Part shown: positions 1 to 7,517 of the stretch, piece by piece | Position numbering within the stretch: the first letter of the stretch is position 1 | Layout: the number at the start of each line of letters is the position of its first letter | From: Leifsonia sp052114085 | Lineage (GTDB): Bacteria; Actinomycetota; Actinomycetes; Actinomycetales; Microbacteriaceae | DNA: 64,000 nt | NCBI RefSeq assembly: GCF_052114085.1 | Contig: NZ_JBFREB010000001.1 | Location: 2,480,001-2,544,000 of the forward strand | Reading direction: 5' to 3' | The notes under the pieces: model-generated | Told to the model about the DNA's origin: nothing | Databases searched by the model: none | Seen by the model: only the letters and a program-made list of their open reading frames with translations | Translations under genes and position numbers: made by a program

Positions 1-21
1 CGAATGTGGCGGCGAGCGCCG

Positions 22-1177
22 TCAGAGGCGGCCGGCGACCCACGTGACGTAGGCGCTGACCGTGTCCTCGTCGGTGTCGGGGGCGGCGAACTGGACCCAC
101 GTGGAGCCGACGAGGGCGTCGACGACCGTGGTGGATGCGAAACCGTCCTGCTCGGTGCGGACCACCGTCGGGACCGTCTGGCCCGCGACGGTGATGGAGC
201 CGCTGTGCACGCCGGCCGCGGGCCCGCCGGTGGTGATCGCGGCGTGGCGATACGTGGCATACGAGGCCGCGCTGTCCCGCAGCACCGACAGCGTGCCGAG
301 AAGGCCGCCGGAGCCGTCCTCGCTCGGCTGGTAGGCGCAGGACGTGGCCGCGCCGTCGAGGTGGGCCGCCGTGCGGAGGTCGAACGAACCCTCGGAGCCG
401 AGACTCGACACCGCCGAGAGGCCGAAGACGCTCTTCACCTCTGCGAGCCATTCGGGTCCCGCGCAAGCCAGCGGCGCGAGCGCAGTCACCACGGGAACGG
501 AGGCGTCGAATCGAGCGGCAGCCGGCAGCACCCCCTGGACGAACGCGTGGAAGTCGGTTTCGGCGATCGGAAGGTCCGACGCTCCCGCGCGGACCTCCAG
601 CCATGACGAGCCCACGAGGACGTTGGTGTGGCACTCGACGCCGGGCGACAGCGTCGTCGGCGTCGAGCAGGATCCGCCGCGGGACACCCCTCCGTCGTAG
701 TCGGCCCCGTTGGCGGCGGCAGCCGGGTAGTTCTCCGCGAGTTTCGTCCAGGCGTCGTGGGCGTGCGGAAGCAGCGTGACTGTGAGCGCGCGCCACGTCT
801 TCGGCAACGGAGAGACGGTGGTGTCGTCGCCCCAGGAGCACCAGCCGCCACCCGCCGCGGATGCGGCGTACCCGCCGAAGGATGCGACCCCGGTCAGTGT
901 TCCGGCGGGAGGGTCGGCAGCGGCGGCGTGCGCTCCGAGCAGGGCGCCGACGGCATCGTCCGACGCGAACTGCGAGCAGTCGAGGGCGGGCGCGGCCGGC
1001 GGGCGCGAGGGGACGGTCTCCGTCGCGCGGGTGGAGGCGGGTCCGCCGACGACGTCGATCCCGAGCGCAGGCGCAGCCAGTGAGCGTGGACGCCAGCAGC
1101 GCGAGCGCGGCCGCGGTAGCGCCCACGGCGAGCAGCGCTCCCCGGCGACTGCGTCGGCCCTTCGACGTCTGCTCCAC
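22..1177 (-). CDS. Secreted lipoprotein of unknown function, apparent frameshift near its N-terminus
   Basis: The body reads in one frame down to the TGA at 22-24. The only convincing signal peptide lies in another frame, from the GTG at 1177: a charged start (MEQTSKGRRSRR), a hydrophobic run (LLAVGATAAALALLAS) and the lipobox LTGC at residues 33-36. The frames must switch around 1060-1075, where skipping one base gives ...TGCA-ALGIDVVGG. In its own frame the main ORF would start with an implausible Arg/Trp-rich leader. The mature protein has several spaced cysteines and two similar halves, resembling DUF3558-like surface lipoproteins of actinobacteria, but I do not recognise a family with certainty. 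Either a sequencing error or a real lesion explains the shift. It points away from the toxin-antitoxin pair. Confidence 0.6.
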
Positions 1178-1342
1178 GACCGCACCCTATCGGCCCGGGA
1201 CGCTCCCGAACCGCCGCCGTGCCGAGCCGTGCCAGCAGGCGCGGGCAGGCGAAGTCACGGCCTGTCGCGCAGAAGCTCAACTGGCCTCTCCATTGCGGCC
1301 ACGGACCACCGGGCGGGTGCTACGCGACGCTACGGTCGACGG

Positions 1343-1609
1343 ATGAAGACCATCACTCATCGCGAGATGCGAAACAACAGCGCCGACGTCCTGCGACGGG
1401 TCGCAGCGGGCGAGTCGTTCCAGATCACCAACAACGGACGAGTGACAGCGGTCTTATCTCCCGTCGAGCGCCCACTTCTGGACGAACTCATCGAGCGGAA
1501 TCAGGCCAGACCAGCGCTCAAACCCCTGTCTTCCCTCTGCAAAATCACGCCCAAGGACTACCCGATCAGTTCCCGCGAGTTGCTCGACGAAAGTCGGGGG
1601 CGCTGGTGA
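1343..1609 (+). CDS. Type II antitoxin, Phd/YefM family
   Basis: This 88-residue protein begins MKTITHREMRNNSADVLRRV, the typical N-terminal DNA-binding fold of Phd/YefM antitoxins, with the characteristic A/S-x-x-LRRVAAGE-x-F-x-ITNNGRVTAVLSPVE pattern through residue 50. The C-terminal tail (residues 55-88) is where such proteins wrap the toxin. It should bind and neutralise the PIN-domain protein that follows and repress its own promoter. Its TGA overlaps the GTG of the next gene (GTGA at 1606-1609), so the two are translationally coupled. The ATG at 1343 is chosen because the conserved MKTI start fits; upstream in-frame sequence is non-conserved coding noise. The pair is slightly less GC-rich than its surroundings, which hints at transfer. 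Confidence 0.85.
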   Translation: MKTITHREMRNNSADVLRRVAAGESFQITNNGRVTAVLSPVERPLLDELIERNQARPALKPLSSLCKITPKDYPISSRELLDESRGRW

Positions 1610-1992
1610 CGGTCGCCTACCTCGACACCTCGGCCGCGATGAAACTGCTCATCCGGGAAGAGGAAACCGACGCGATGTTCCGCGAGCTGGAGCGGGCGCC
1701 GCTTCGCCTCGTCGCATCCTGGCTTCTTCACACCGAACTTCACTGCGCAGCCATGCGCCGAAACGAGCCTCTCGACCTCGACGACATCGAATCGCTGCTC
1801 GACGTGGTCGACCTCGTGGATCTCACACGGGGCGACCTGATGACTGCCGCTCTCAACACGCCTCTGCGTTCGAACGACGCAATCCACCTGTCTACCGCTC
1901 TCCGCCTCGGAGTGGATGAGCTCCTCACGTACGACGAAGAACTCGCTCGACTAGCCAGAGCGGTCGGTGTCCGTGTCGTCGTACCGACCTGA
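1606..1992 (+). CDS. vapC: PIN-domain toxin (VapC-like ribonuclease)
   Basis: The 128-residue product from the GTG at 1606 has the acidic residues of the PIN nuclease fold in order: D in YLDTSAAMKLL (residue 7), E in TELHCAAMRR, D in LRSNDAIHLSTALRLG, and D in LLTYDEELARLA. PIN toxins of this class cleave tRNA or rRNA when the antitoxin is degraded. The start overlaps the antitoxin stop by GTGA. A hairpin at 2022-2051 lies just downstream and probably ends this transcript as well as groEL coming from the other side. The Phd-PIN pairing is common, and family assignment is firm; the RNA target is unknown. Confidence 0.87.
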   Translation: MTVAYLDTSAAMKLLIREEETDAMFRELERAPLRLVASWLLHTELHCAAMRRNEPLDLDDIESLLDVVDLVDLTRGDLMTAALNTPLRSNDAIHLSTALRLGVDELLTYDEELARLARAVGVRVVVPT

Positions 1993-2021
1993 CCGCCTCA
2001 CCGAAAATCCACGTACGCGAA

Positions 2022-2051
2022 GAGGGCGCCTCCCGTGCGGGAGACGCCCTC
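2022..2051. terminator. Bidirectional terminator between vapC and groEL
   Basis: An inverted repeat with arms GAGGGCG and CGCCCTC, extended by CTCCC/GGGAG after one mismatch, closes a four-base loop. It lies 30 bases after the toxin stop and 23 bases after the groEL stop on the other strand. There is no strong U tract in either direction, as is usual in high-GC genomes. Confidence 0.65.
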
Positions 2052-2073
2052 TTGTGTCGTGCGGAGCCGGGAC

Positions 2074-3693
2074 TTAGAAGTCCATGCCACCCGTCGGGTC
2101 GCCGACCGGGGCCGGGTTCTTCTCGGGCTTGTCGGCGACGACGGCCTCGGTGGTGAGGAACAGACCCGCGATGGACGCGGCGTTCTGCAGCGCCGAGCGG
2201 GTGACCTTCACCGGGTCGTTGATGCCGGCAGCGAGCATGTCGACGTACTCGCCGGTCGCGGCGTTGAGGCCGTGGCCGACGGGGAGGTTGCGCACCTTCT
2301 CGACGACGACGCCGGCCTCGAGGCCCGCGTTGATCGCGATCTGCTTCAGCGGGGCCTCGATGGCGACGCGCACGATGTTCGCACCCGTTGCCTCGTCACC
2401 GGTCAGCTCCAGCTTCTCGAACGCGGTCTTGCCGGCCTGGATGAGGGCGACGCCACCACCGGCGACGATGCCCTCCTCGACGGCGGCCTTCGCGTTGCGG
2501 ACAGCGTCCTCGATGCGGTGCTTGCGCTCCTTGAGCTCGACCTCGGTGGCCGCGCCCGCCTTGATGACGGCGACGCCACCGGCGAGCTTCGCGAGGCGCT
2601 CCTGGAGCTTCTCGCGGTCGTAGTCGCTGTCGGTGTTCTCGATCTCGTTGCGGATCTGCTGCACGCGACCAGCGATGGCCTCCGGGTCACCGGAGCCCTC
2701 GACGATGGTGGTCTCGTCCTTGGTGATGACGACCTTGCGGGCCTGACCGAGCAGGTCGAGGGTGACGTTCTCGAGCTTGAGACCGACCTCCTCGGAGATG
2801 ACCTGGCCGCCGGTGAGGATCGCGATGTCCTGCAGCATGGCCTTGCGGCGGTCGCCGAAGCCCGGAGCCTTGACGGCGACGGACTTGAAGATGCCGCGGA
2901 TCTTGTTGACGATCAGCGTGGCCAGGGCCTCGCCGTCGACGTCCTCCGCGATGATGAGGAGCTGCTTGCCCGCCTGGATCACCTTGTCGACCACCGGCAG
3001 GAGGTCCTTGATGTTGGAGATCTTCTGGTTGGCGATGAGGATGTACGGGTCTTCGAACACCGCCTCCTGGCGGTCCTGGTCGGTGACGAAGTACTGCGAC
3101 AGGAAGCCCTTGTCGAAGCGCATGCCCTCGGTCAGCTCGAGCTCGGTGCCGAAGGTGTTCGACTCCTCGACGGTGACGACGCCCTCCTTGCCAACCTTGT
3201 CGATCGCCTCGGCGATGATCTCGCCGATGGTGGTGTCGCCGGCGGAGATGGACGCGGTGGCCGCGATCTCCTCCTTGGTCTCGACCTCCTTGGCGGAGGC
3301 GACGAGCTCGTCGGTGACGGCCTTGACGGCCTTCTCGATGCCGCGCTTCAGCGTGATCGGGTCAGCGCCGGCCGCGACGTTGCGCAGGCCTTCCTTGACG
3401 AGCGCCTGGGCCAGCACGGTCGCGGTGGTCGTTCCGTCACCCGCGACGTCGTCGGTCTTCTTGGCGACCTCCTTGACGAGCTCCGCACCGATCTTCTCGT
3501 ACGGGTCGTCGAGCTCGATCTCCTTCGCGATGGAGACACCGTCGTTCGTGATCGTCGGCGCACCCCACTTCTTCTCGAGGACGACGTTACGGCCACGCGG
3601 GCCGAGGGTCACCTTGACCGTGTCGGCCAGGGTGTTCAGGCCGCGCTCGAGGCCGCGGCGCGCGTCCTCGTTGAAAGCAATGATCTTTGCCAT
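2074..3693 (-). CDS. groL: 60 kDa chaperonin GroEL
   Basis: The 539-residue protein is full length and starts MAKIIAFNEDARRGLERG. It contains the ATP-binding GDGTTTATVLAQ segment (about residues 85-96) and the classic GroEL core throughout, ending in GGMDF. That C-terminus is typical of the actinobacterial GroEL2 type rather than the His-rich GroEL1 type. It assembles into the cytoplasmic folding chamber with GroES, whose gene is not in this window, so this is a lone groEL copy. A GGAGGG ribosome site precedes the ATG, and a perfect CIRCE element at 3737-3763 places it under HrcA control. Confidence 0.98.
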   Translation of the reverse strand: MAKIIAFNEDARRGLERGLNTLADTVKVTLGPRGRNVVLEKKWGAPTITNDGVSIAKEIELDDPYEKIGAELVKEVAKKTDDVAGDGTTTATVLAQALVKEGLRNVAAGADPITLKRGIEKAVKAVTDELVASAKEVETKEEIAATASISAGDTTIGEIIAEAIDKVGKEGVVTVEESNTFGTELELTEGMRFDKGFLSQYFVTDQDRQEAVFEDPYILIANQKISNIKDLLPVVDKVIQAGKQLLIIAEDVDGEALATLIVNKIRGIFKSVAVKAPGFGDRRKAMLQDIAILTGGQVISEEVGLKLENVTLDLLGQARKVVITKDETTIVEGSGDPEAIAGRVQQIRNEIENTDSDYDREKLQERLAKLAGGVAVIKAGAATEVELKERKHRIEDAVRNAKAAVEEGIVAGGGVALIQAGKTAFEKLELTGDEATGANIVRVAIEAPLKQIAINAGLEAGVVVEKVRNLPVGHGLNAATGEYVDMLAAGINDPVKVTRSALQNAASIAGLFLTTEAVVADKPEKNPAPVGDPTGGMDF

Positions 3694-3736
3694 GTGTTTC
3701 TCGTCCCTCCCGGACGTATGCGAAAGATTCCGTCTA

Positions 3737-3763
3737 TTAGCACTCAGACAGATGGAGTGCTAA
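3737..3763. promoter_or_regulatory. CIRCE operator (HrcA site) of groEL
   Basis: The sequence TTAGCACTC-N9-GAGTGCTAA is a perfect match to the CIRCE consensus, 44 bases upstream of the groEL start. HrcA bound here represses chaperonin transcription at normal temperature. Confidence 0.97.
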
Positions 3764-3841
3764 AGCGATTCTGGCACTCGTGGCGGTGGAGTGCAAGACG
3801 ACGTCAGCCTGCGGCGGTCGCCGGCACGACAGGGGGAACGA

Positions 3842-3876
3842 CGAAGCGCCGCCCCCTCGGTGGGGACGGCGCTTCG
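3842..3876 (-). terminator. Terminator of the cold-shock gene
   Basis: Perfect 10-bp arms CGAAGCGCCG / CGGCGCTTCG enclose a further C-rich/G-rich inner stem. The hairpin sits 20 bases after the cold-shock gene stop on the minus strand. Confidence 0.8.
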
Positions 3877-3896
3877 CACTCGCGTGCTGAATCGCG

Positions 3897-4100
3897 TCAG
3901 GCCAGTCGCACCGACTCGGCCTGCGGGCCCTTTTGCCCCGAGCCGACCTCGAACACGACCTGCTGGCCCTCTTCGAGAACCTTGTAACCTGCCATGTCGA
4001 TCGCGGAGTAGTGAACGAAAACGTCCTGTCCCCCACCTTCGACGGTGATGAAGCCGAAGCCCTTCTCAGCGTTGAACCACTTCACGGTTCCGTTCGCCAT
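3897..4100 (-). CDS. Cold-shock protein, CspA family
   Basis: A 67-residue single cold-shock domain: MANGTVKWFNAEKGFGFIT holds the RNP1 motif (KGFGFI) and DVFVHYSAI the RNP2 motif. Such proteins bind single-stranded RNA and DNA as nucleic-acid chaperones in the cytoplasm. The length is standard. The ribosome site GGGAGTAAGG is strong and the 170-base upstream region is AT-richer than its surroundings, consistent with a long 5' leader of the kind that controls csp expression. A strong hairpin terminator follows. Whether expression is cold-induced or constitutive cannot be told from sequence. Confidence 0.96.
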   Translation of the reverse strand: MANGTVKWFNAEKGFGFITVEGGGQDVFVHYSAIDMAGYKVLEEGQQVVFEVGSGQKGPQAESVRLA

Positions 4101-4269
4101 GCCTTACTCCCATTGCTGTGTGACTCGCGCGATCCAACGCCGCACGTTGAATCACGATCCTAATGCTTGTAATGCCTGGCTACGCCAGCGATTTCGTGAA
4201 TCCGTACCGAAAAGATTCCAAACAGAAACACGTGCGTAACAAAGGGGAACGCCCGGGCGCGTCGCGACC

Positions 4270-4821
4270 TCAGTCGAGGGCGGAGAGGAAGCGCTGGGGG
4301 TCGAGTGTGGCGCGGTAGCCCTCTTTGCTGTCGGCCGGGATCCCGCCCACGTAGAGCCAGCCGAGCAGCCGCTCGTTCTTGGCGAGTCCGTGCATCCGGT
4401 GCACCGCCTTCGAGCGGGTGTGGTGGCCGGTGCGCCACATCACGCCCCACCCGGCGTCGTGGAGCAGCAGGCTCAGGACGTGCGCGACGCCCGAAGCGAC
4501 CGCATCCTGCTCCCAGCCGGGAACCTTCTCGCTCTTCGAGCGCACCGCAACGATCGCCAGCAGTAAAGAGGAGCGCAACGGCTTGGCCGCGAGCTTTTCG
4601 GCGTCCGACCCGGTTGCCTTGGCGTCCGCGACGAACGCATCCCCCAGTCGCCGCCGGGCGTCACCACGCAGTTCGATGATCCGCCAGGGATGCAGGGCGC
4701 TGTGATCGGCGACCCGGCCTGCCGCTGCCACCAGGGGCAGCAGCTCGTCGTGCGTCGGGGCGTCCGGGGTCACCCGGGAGTACGACCGCCGCGCGGCCAC
4801 GCGGCCGGCGAGGTCGGTCAT
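4270..4821 (-). CDS. Nitroreductase-family FMN oxidoreductase
   Basis: The 183-residue protein from the ATG at 4821 shows a nitroreductase pattern: a basic-Ser start (ARRSYSRVTPDAPTHDELL) for FMN phosphate binding, the HPWRIIEL strand, and a C-terminal GWLYVGGIPADSKEG resembling the FMN loop of YdjA-type enzymes. These use NAD(P)H to reduce quinones or nitro compounds; the physiological substrate is unknown. The start overlaps the msrB stop (TGATG), so it is the second gene of an msrB operon, suggesting a role in redox stress. A longer in-frame start exists inside msrB but is not needed for the fold. Confidence 0.8.
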   Translation of the reverse strand: MTDLAGRVAARRSYSRVTPDAPTHDELLPLVAAAGRVADHSALHPWRIIELRGDARRRLGDAFVADAKATGSDAEKLAAKPLRSSLLLAIVAVRSKSEKVPGWEQDAVASGVAHVLSLLLHDAGWGVMWRTGHHTRSKAVHRMHGLAKNERLLGWLYVGGIPADSKEGYRATLDPQRFLSALD

Positions 4822-5246
4822 CAGGACTCCGGAGTGAAGTTCAGCGAGATCGAGTTCATGCAATAGCGGTCACCGGTCGGGGTGCCGAAACCGTCGGGGA
4901 ACACGTGGCCCAGGTGCGAGCCGCAGCTGGCGCAGCGCACCTCGGTGCGCACCATGCCGAGGCTGTCGTCCTCGAGCAGCTGCACCGCCTCCGGGCGCAC
5001 CGACTCGTAGAAGCTCGGCCAGCCGCATCCGGAGTCGAACTTGGTCCCCGCCTGGAACAGCTCCGCACCGCATGCGGCACACGTATACAGGCCTGCGCGG
5101 CCCTCGTCGAGCAGTTCGCCCGTCCACGGGCGCTCGGTTCCGGCCTCGCGCAGCACCGCGTACTGCTCCGGGCTGAGCTCCTCGCGCCACTCGCTGTCGC
5201 TCTTCGAAACCGTGTAGCCGCCGGTCGACGTGTCGTTCTGTGCCAT
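4821..5246 (-). CDS. msrB: Peptide-methionine (R)-S-oxide reductase MsrB
   Basis: This 141-residue protein carries two zinc-binding CxxC pairs (CAACG near residue 55 and CASCG near residue 103), the SGCGWPSFYESV motif and the catalytic cysteine in RYCMNSISL near the C-terminus. It repairs R-methionine sulfoxide in oxidised proteins with thioredoxin as reductant. An AAAGGGA ribosome site precedes the ATG at 5246; the in-frame upstream extension lacks such a site. Its stop overlaps the start of the nitroreductase gene. Confidence 0.96.
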   Translation of the reverse strand: MAQNDTSTGGYTVSKSDSEWREELSPEQYAVLREAGTERPWTGELLDEGRAGLYTCAACGAELFQAGTKFDSGCGWPSFYESVRPEAVQLLEDDSLGMVRTEVRCASCGSHLGHVFPDGFGTPTGDRYCMNSISLNFTPES

Positions 5247-5435
5247 GCCGTTCCCTTTCGTCGTCACCAGACTAAACGCGTCCCCCCGCCCAGTGTTCCC
5301 GGCGTCGCGAACGGCGACGTGCCGGGGCGGAACCGGAAACACACAGGGCGGTCGCCCTAGGATGACTCGCGAGCGCGGGGCGCGCCCGGCACGAAGGTCT
5401 CAGCCCGGCGTCCGTGACGAGGGAAGGCGGTGCGC

Positions 5436-5741
5436 GTGACCCGGTCAGCCGACGGACAGTCTTCCGCCGACCGCGACCCCTCGGATGCGGACCAGCTGAA
5501 CGATCGGGATGCCGCGATCCTCGCGTTCGAACGCCAGTGGTGGCGGCACGCCGGGGCCAAGGAGCAGGCCATCCGCGAGGAGTTCGGTCTCTCGGCGGCT
5601 CGGTACTATCAGTTGCTCGGTGCGCTGATCGACCGTCCGGAAGCGCTGCGCCACGACCCCATGCTCGTCAAGCGGCTGCTCCGGCTGCGCGAGGCGAGAC
5701 TGGCCGCACGACACGCACGGACCCTCCCGTCCGGCGACTGA
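5436..5741 (+). CDS. DUF3263 protein, small putative DNA-binding factor
   Basis: The product (about 101 residues) contains LNDRDAAILAFERQWWRHAGAKEQAIREEFGLSAARYYQLLGALIDRP, the DUF3263 signature of actinobacteria: a helix-turn-helix-like core with conserved W and RYYQ residues. In many actinobacteria it lies just before a LytR C-terminal-domain gene, as here, but its function is unproven. Two GTG starts (5430, 5436) are possible. The GGGAAGG at 5421-5427 is eight bases from the second and only two from the first, so 5436 is preferred. Confidence 0.85.
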   Translation: MTRSADGQSSADRDPSDADQLNDRDAAILAFERQWWRHAGAKEQAIREEFGLSAARYYQLLGALIDRPEALRHDPMLVKRLLRLREARLAARHARTLPSGD

Positions 5742-5761
5742 CACCAAGGACCGCATCCCCG

Positions 5762-6316
5762 ATGGCAGAGAAGTTCCCCCACGACCGCTTCGACGAGATC
5801 CCGGACGACCTGACGCGCGTCGGTGCGCACCGGGCTCCGCGCGCCCGTGGCCGCGGCTGGATCGCCGTGGGATGGGCAGCGCTCGCGACCGTGCTCCTGG
5901 TCGGGGCCGGCATCTTCGGCCTCTCGCTGGTGAACGGCAGCATTTCGTTCCACGGACCGAGCAGTTCCGCGAGCCGCACCGCCTCCGCGACCCCGACCGC
6001 CAGTCCGACGCCCACCATCGTGCCAACGGTGAACCCGGCGCTCACCGTGAACGTGCTGAACGGGACGACGACCGAAAACCTCGCGCAGACCGTCGCCGAC
6101 AAGCTGACCGCCGCCGGCTGGAAGGTCGGCGCTCTGGCGAACGCCGACCGGACCGACCTCGCGACCACGATCGTCTACTACAGCGACCCCGCGAACCAGG
6201 CCGCGGCGCTCGGCGCAGCGCAGACGCTCCCGGGCGCGACCGTCCAGCAGAGCACGGCGTTCGCCGACACCGGCGCCGACCTCACCGTGGTCATCGGGGC
6301 GAACTACACCGGCTGA
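5762..6316 (+). CDS. Membrane-anchored protein with LytR C-terminal domain
   Basis: The 184-residue protein has one transmembrane segment (about residues 36-58, WIAVGWAALATVLLVGAGIFG), a Ser/Thr/Pro-rich linker, and from about residue 95 a LytR_C domain (LTVNVLNGTTTENLAQTVADKL...GWKV). The domain lies outside the membrane. LytR_C domains accompany LytR-CpsA-Psr enzymes that attach polymers to the wall, but here there is no catalytic LCP domain, so a binding role in the envelope is inferred. It lies 20 bases after the DUF3263 gene, almost certainly in one operon. Confidence 0.85.
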   Translation: MAEKFPHDRFDEIPDDLTRVGAHRAPRARGRGWIAVGWAALATVLLVGAGIFGLSLVNGSISFHGPSSSASRTASATPTASPTPTIVPTVNPALTVNVLNGTTTENLAQTVADKLTAAGWKVGALANADRTDLATTIVYYSDPANQAAALGAAQTLPGATVQQSTAFADTGADLTVVIGANYTG

Positions 6317-6358
6317 GCCGCGCATCCTGCCTAGCCGTCAGGCGGCCCGCGGTACGCA

Positions 6359-6428
6359 ACCTCGGTCGCAGGCTCCCTCGGCGCTGGGGTCGCGGCATCG
6401 CTACGCGCTGCTCCTAGCTCCACCGCGC
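6359..6428. repeat. Dispersed repeat family B, copy 1
   Basis: The first 36 bases are identical to 23832-23867; the rest matches copy 2 with a few substitutions and one indel, through CTCCACCGCGC. Both copies lie at a convergent junction and run into the 3' end of the minus-strand gene, supplying its last codons. I see no hairpin in it, only internal direct repeats of CCTCGG and GGTCGC. Confidence 0.85.
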
Positions 6429-7354
6429 CAGCGGATGCTGGCGATGGCGACCGCGACGATCGCGAGGAGCGTGCCGCCGATGGTCGAGAACGCGAGCGCC
6501 TGGCCCGAAGTCGGGAGCAGCAGGTCGAGCAGGAGGGCGGACACCAGCTGGCCGGCGACGGTGGCCAGGCCCAGGAGCAGGACGCCGGTGATGCGGACGA
6601 GCAGGGCCGTCACCCCGATGAAGACGCAGCCGAGCGCGCCGCCGATGTAGAGCCACGGCTCGGTGGGCAGCTGCTTCGGGAGCCCAGCGAGTGCCCAGTG
6701 CCCGAGCATCAGCACCAGGAGCACCGTCGTCCCGACGGCGAAGTTGATGAACGTGGCGGTCAGGGCATTGTTTGCCACTGCGCGCACCTGTCCGTTGACG
6801 GCCTGCTGCCAGCCGGTGCCGAGTCCCGCGATGAGCGGAAGGATCATCAGCAGAATCGGTGCGCTGCCCCCGAACTGCGCCGAGACCGCCCAGGTGACCG
6901 CGGCGAGCGCGAGCAGCGCGCCGACGAGCCGCGCGGGCGTCAGCGGTCGGCGCCCGCCGGGGCCGATGCCGACGCGGTCGAGCACCAGACCGCTGATGGT
7001 CTGGCCCGCGACGACGGCGACCGTGAAGAGGGCGACGCCGAGGGCGGCCGCTGCTAGGCCCTGCGAGAGCACCAGGAAGGAGCCGGCTGCGCCCCCGCAG
7101 ACGTACCACCAGCGAAGCCGGCGGCCGCGAAGCGCGTCACGCACACGCGCAAGCCCGCGCCTTCCGGCCGGGAAGATCGCCAGCGCGATCGAAAGGATGA
7201 TCAGGCCCGACCCGAAGGAGATCGCCGCGGCCGTGAATCCGTCGCCGAGCCGGCTGCCGAGTTCGCCGTTGATCCGGGACTGGATCGCCACCAGGGCGCC
7301 GCAGAGGAGGGCGAAGACCAGGGCGAGCCACAGGGGAAGCGAGCGAGGAGTCAC
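6401..7354 (-). CDS. DMT-superfamily transporter, YdcZ (DUF606) family
   Basis: The 317-residue protein has about ten hydrophobic segments in two homologous halves, each starting with a LALVFALLCGALVAIQSRINGELG or VSAQFGG...TGWQQAVNGQVR-like pattern. The Q-x-x-N-G motif in each half is typical of the two-domain YdcZ proteins in the drug/metabolite transporter superfamily. The substrate is unknown; it is probably an exporter. The last codons (RGGARSSA) fall inside dispersed repeat B, so the C-terminus may have been remodelled. No clear operon partner. Confidence 0.85.
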   Translation of the reverse strand: MTPRSLPLWLALVFALLCGALVAIQSRINGELGSRLGDGFTAAAISFGSGLIILSIALAIFPAGRRGLARVRDALRGRRLRWWYVCGGAAGSFLVLSQGLAAAALGVALFTVAVVAGQTISGLVLDRVGIGPGGRRPLTPARLVGALLALAAVTWAVSAQFGGSAPILLMILPLIAGLGTGWQQAVNGQVRAVANNALTATFINFAVGTTVLLVLMLGHWALAGLPKQLPTEPWLYIGGALGCVFIGVTALLVRITGVLLLGLATVAGQLVSALLLDLLLPTSGQALAFSTIGGTLLAIVAVAIASIRWRGGARSSA

Positions 7355-7385
7355 TCCCCCTATCTTAAGCGCGTACCGCGCTCGG

Positions 7386-7508
7386 TCAGGGCGCGGGGGC
7401 GTCGCCGTCGGCCGGCGTGGGATGCGGGAGCCAGTCGATGTTCTCCTCGGGCGCGACCTCTTTCTCCTCGCTGAGGTCGTAGTCGTCGTCGTTCTTCTTG
7501 TCGCTCAT
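7386..7508 (-). CDS. Small acidic protein, 40 residues
   Basis: A short ORF reads MSDKKNDDDYDLSEEKEVAP, then a further 20 residues ending in ADGDAPAP. An AAGGTGA ribosome site lies six bases upstream of the ATG, and the ORF sits nine bases after the stop of the E2 gene on the same strand. It is strongly acidic and low in hydrophobic residues, thus soluble and probably disordered. It may be the last gene of the dehydrogenase operon. I do not recognise a family. Confidence 0.6.
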   Translation of the reverse strand: MSDKKNDDDYDLSEEKEVAPEENIDWLPHPTPADGDAPAP

Positions 7509-7517
7509 GCCGTCACC

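Noticed and set aside
2035..3987. A 650-codon open frame on the plus strand opposite groEL
   Set aside because: It mirrors the groEL coding sequence codon for codon, with Leu/Asp/Arg-rich content typical of antisense frames in high-GC genes.
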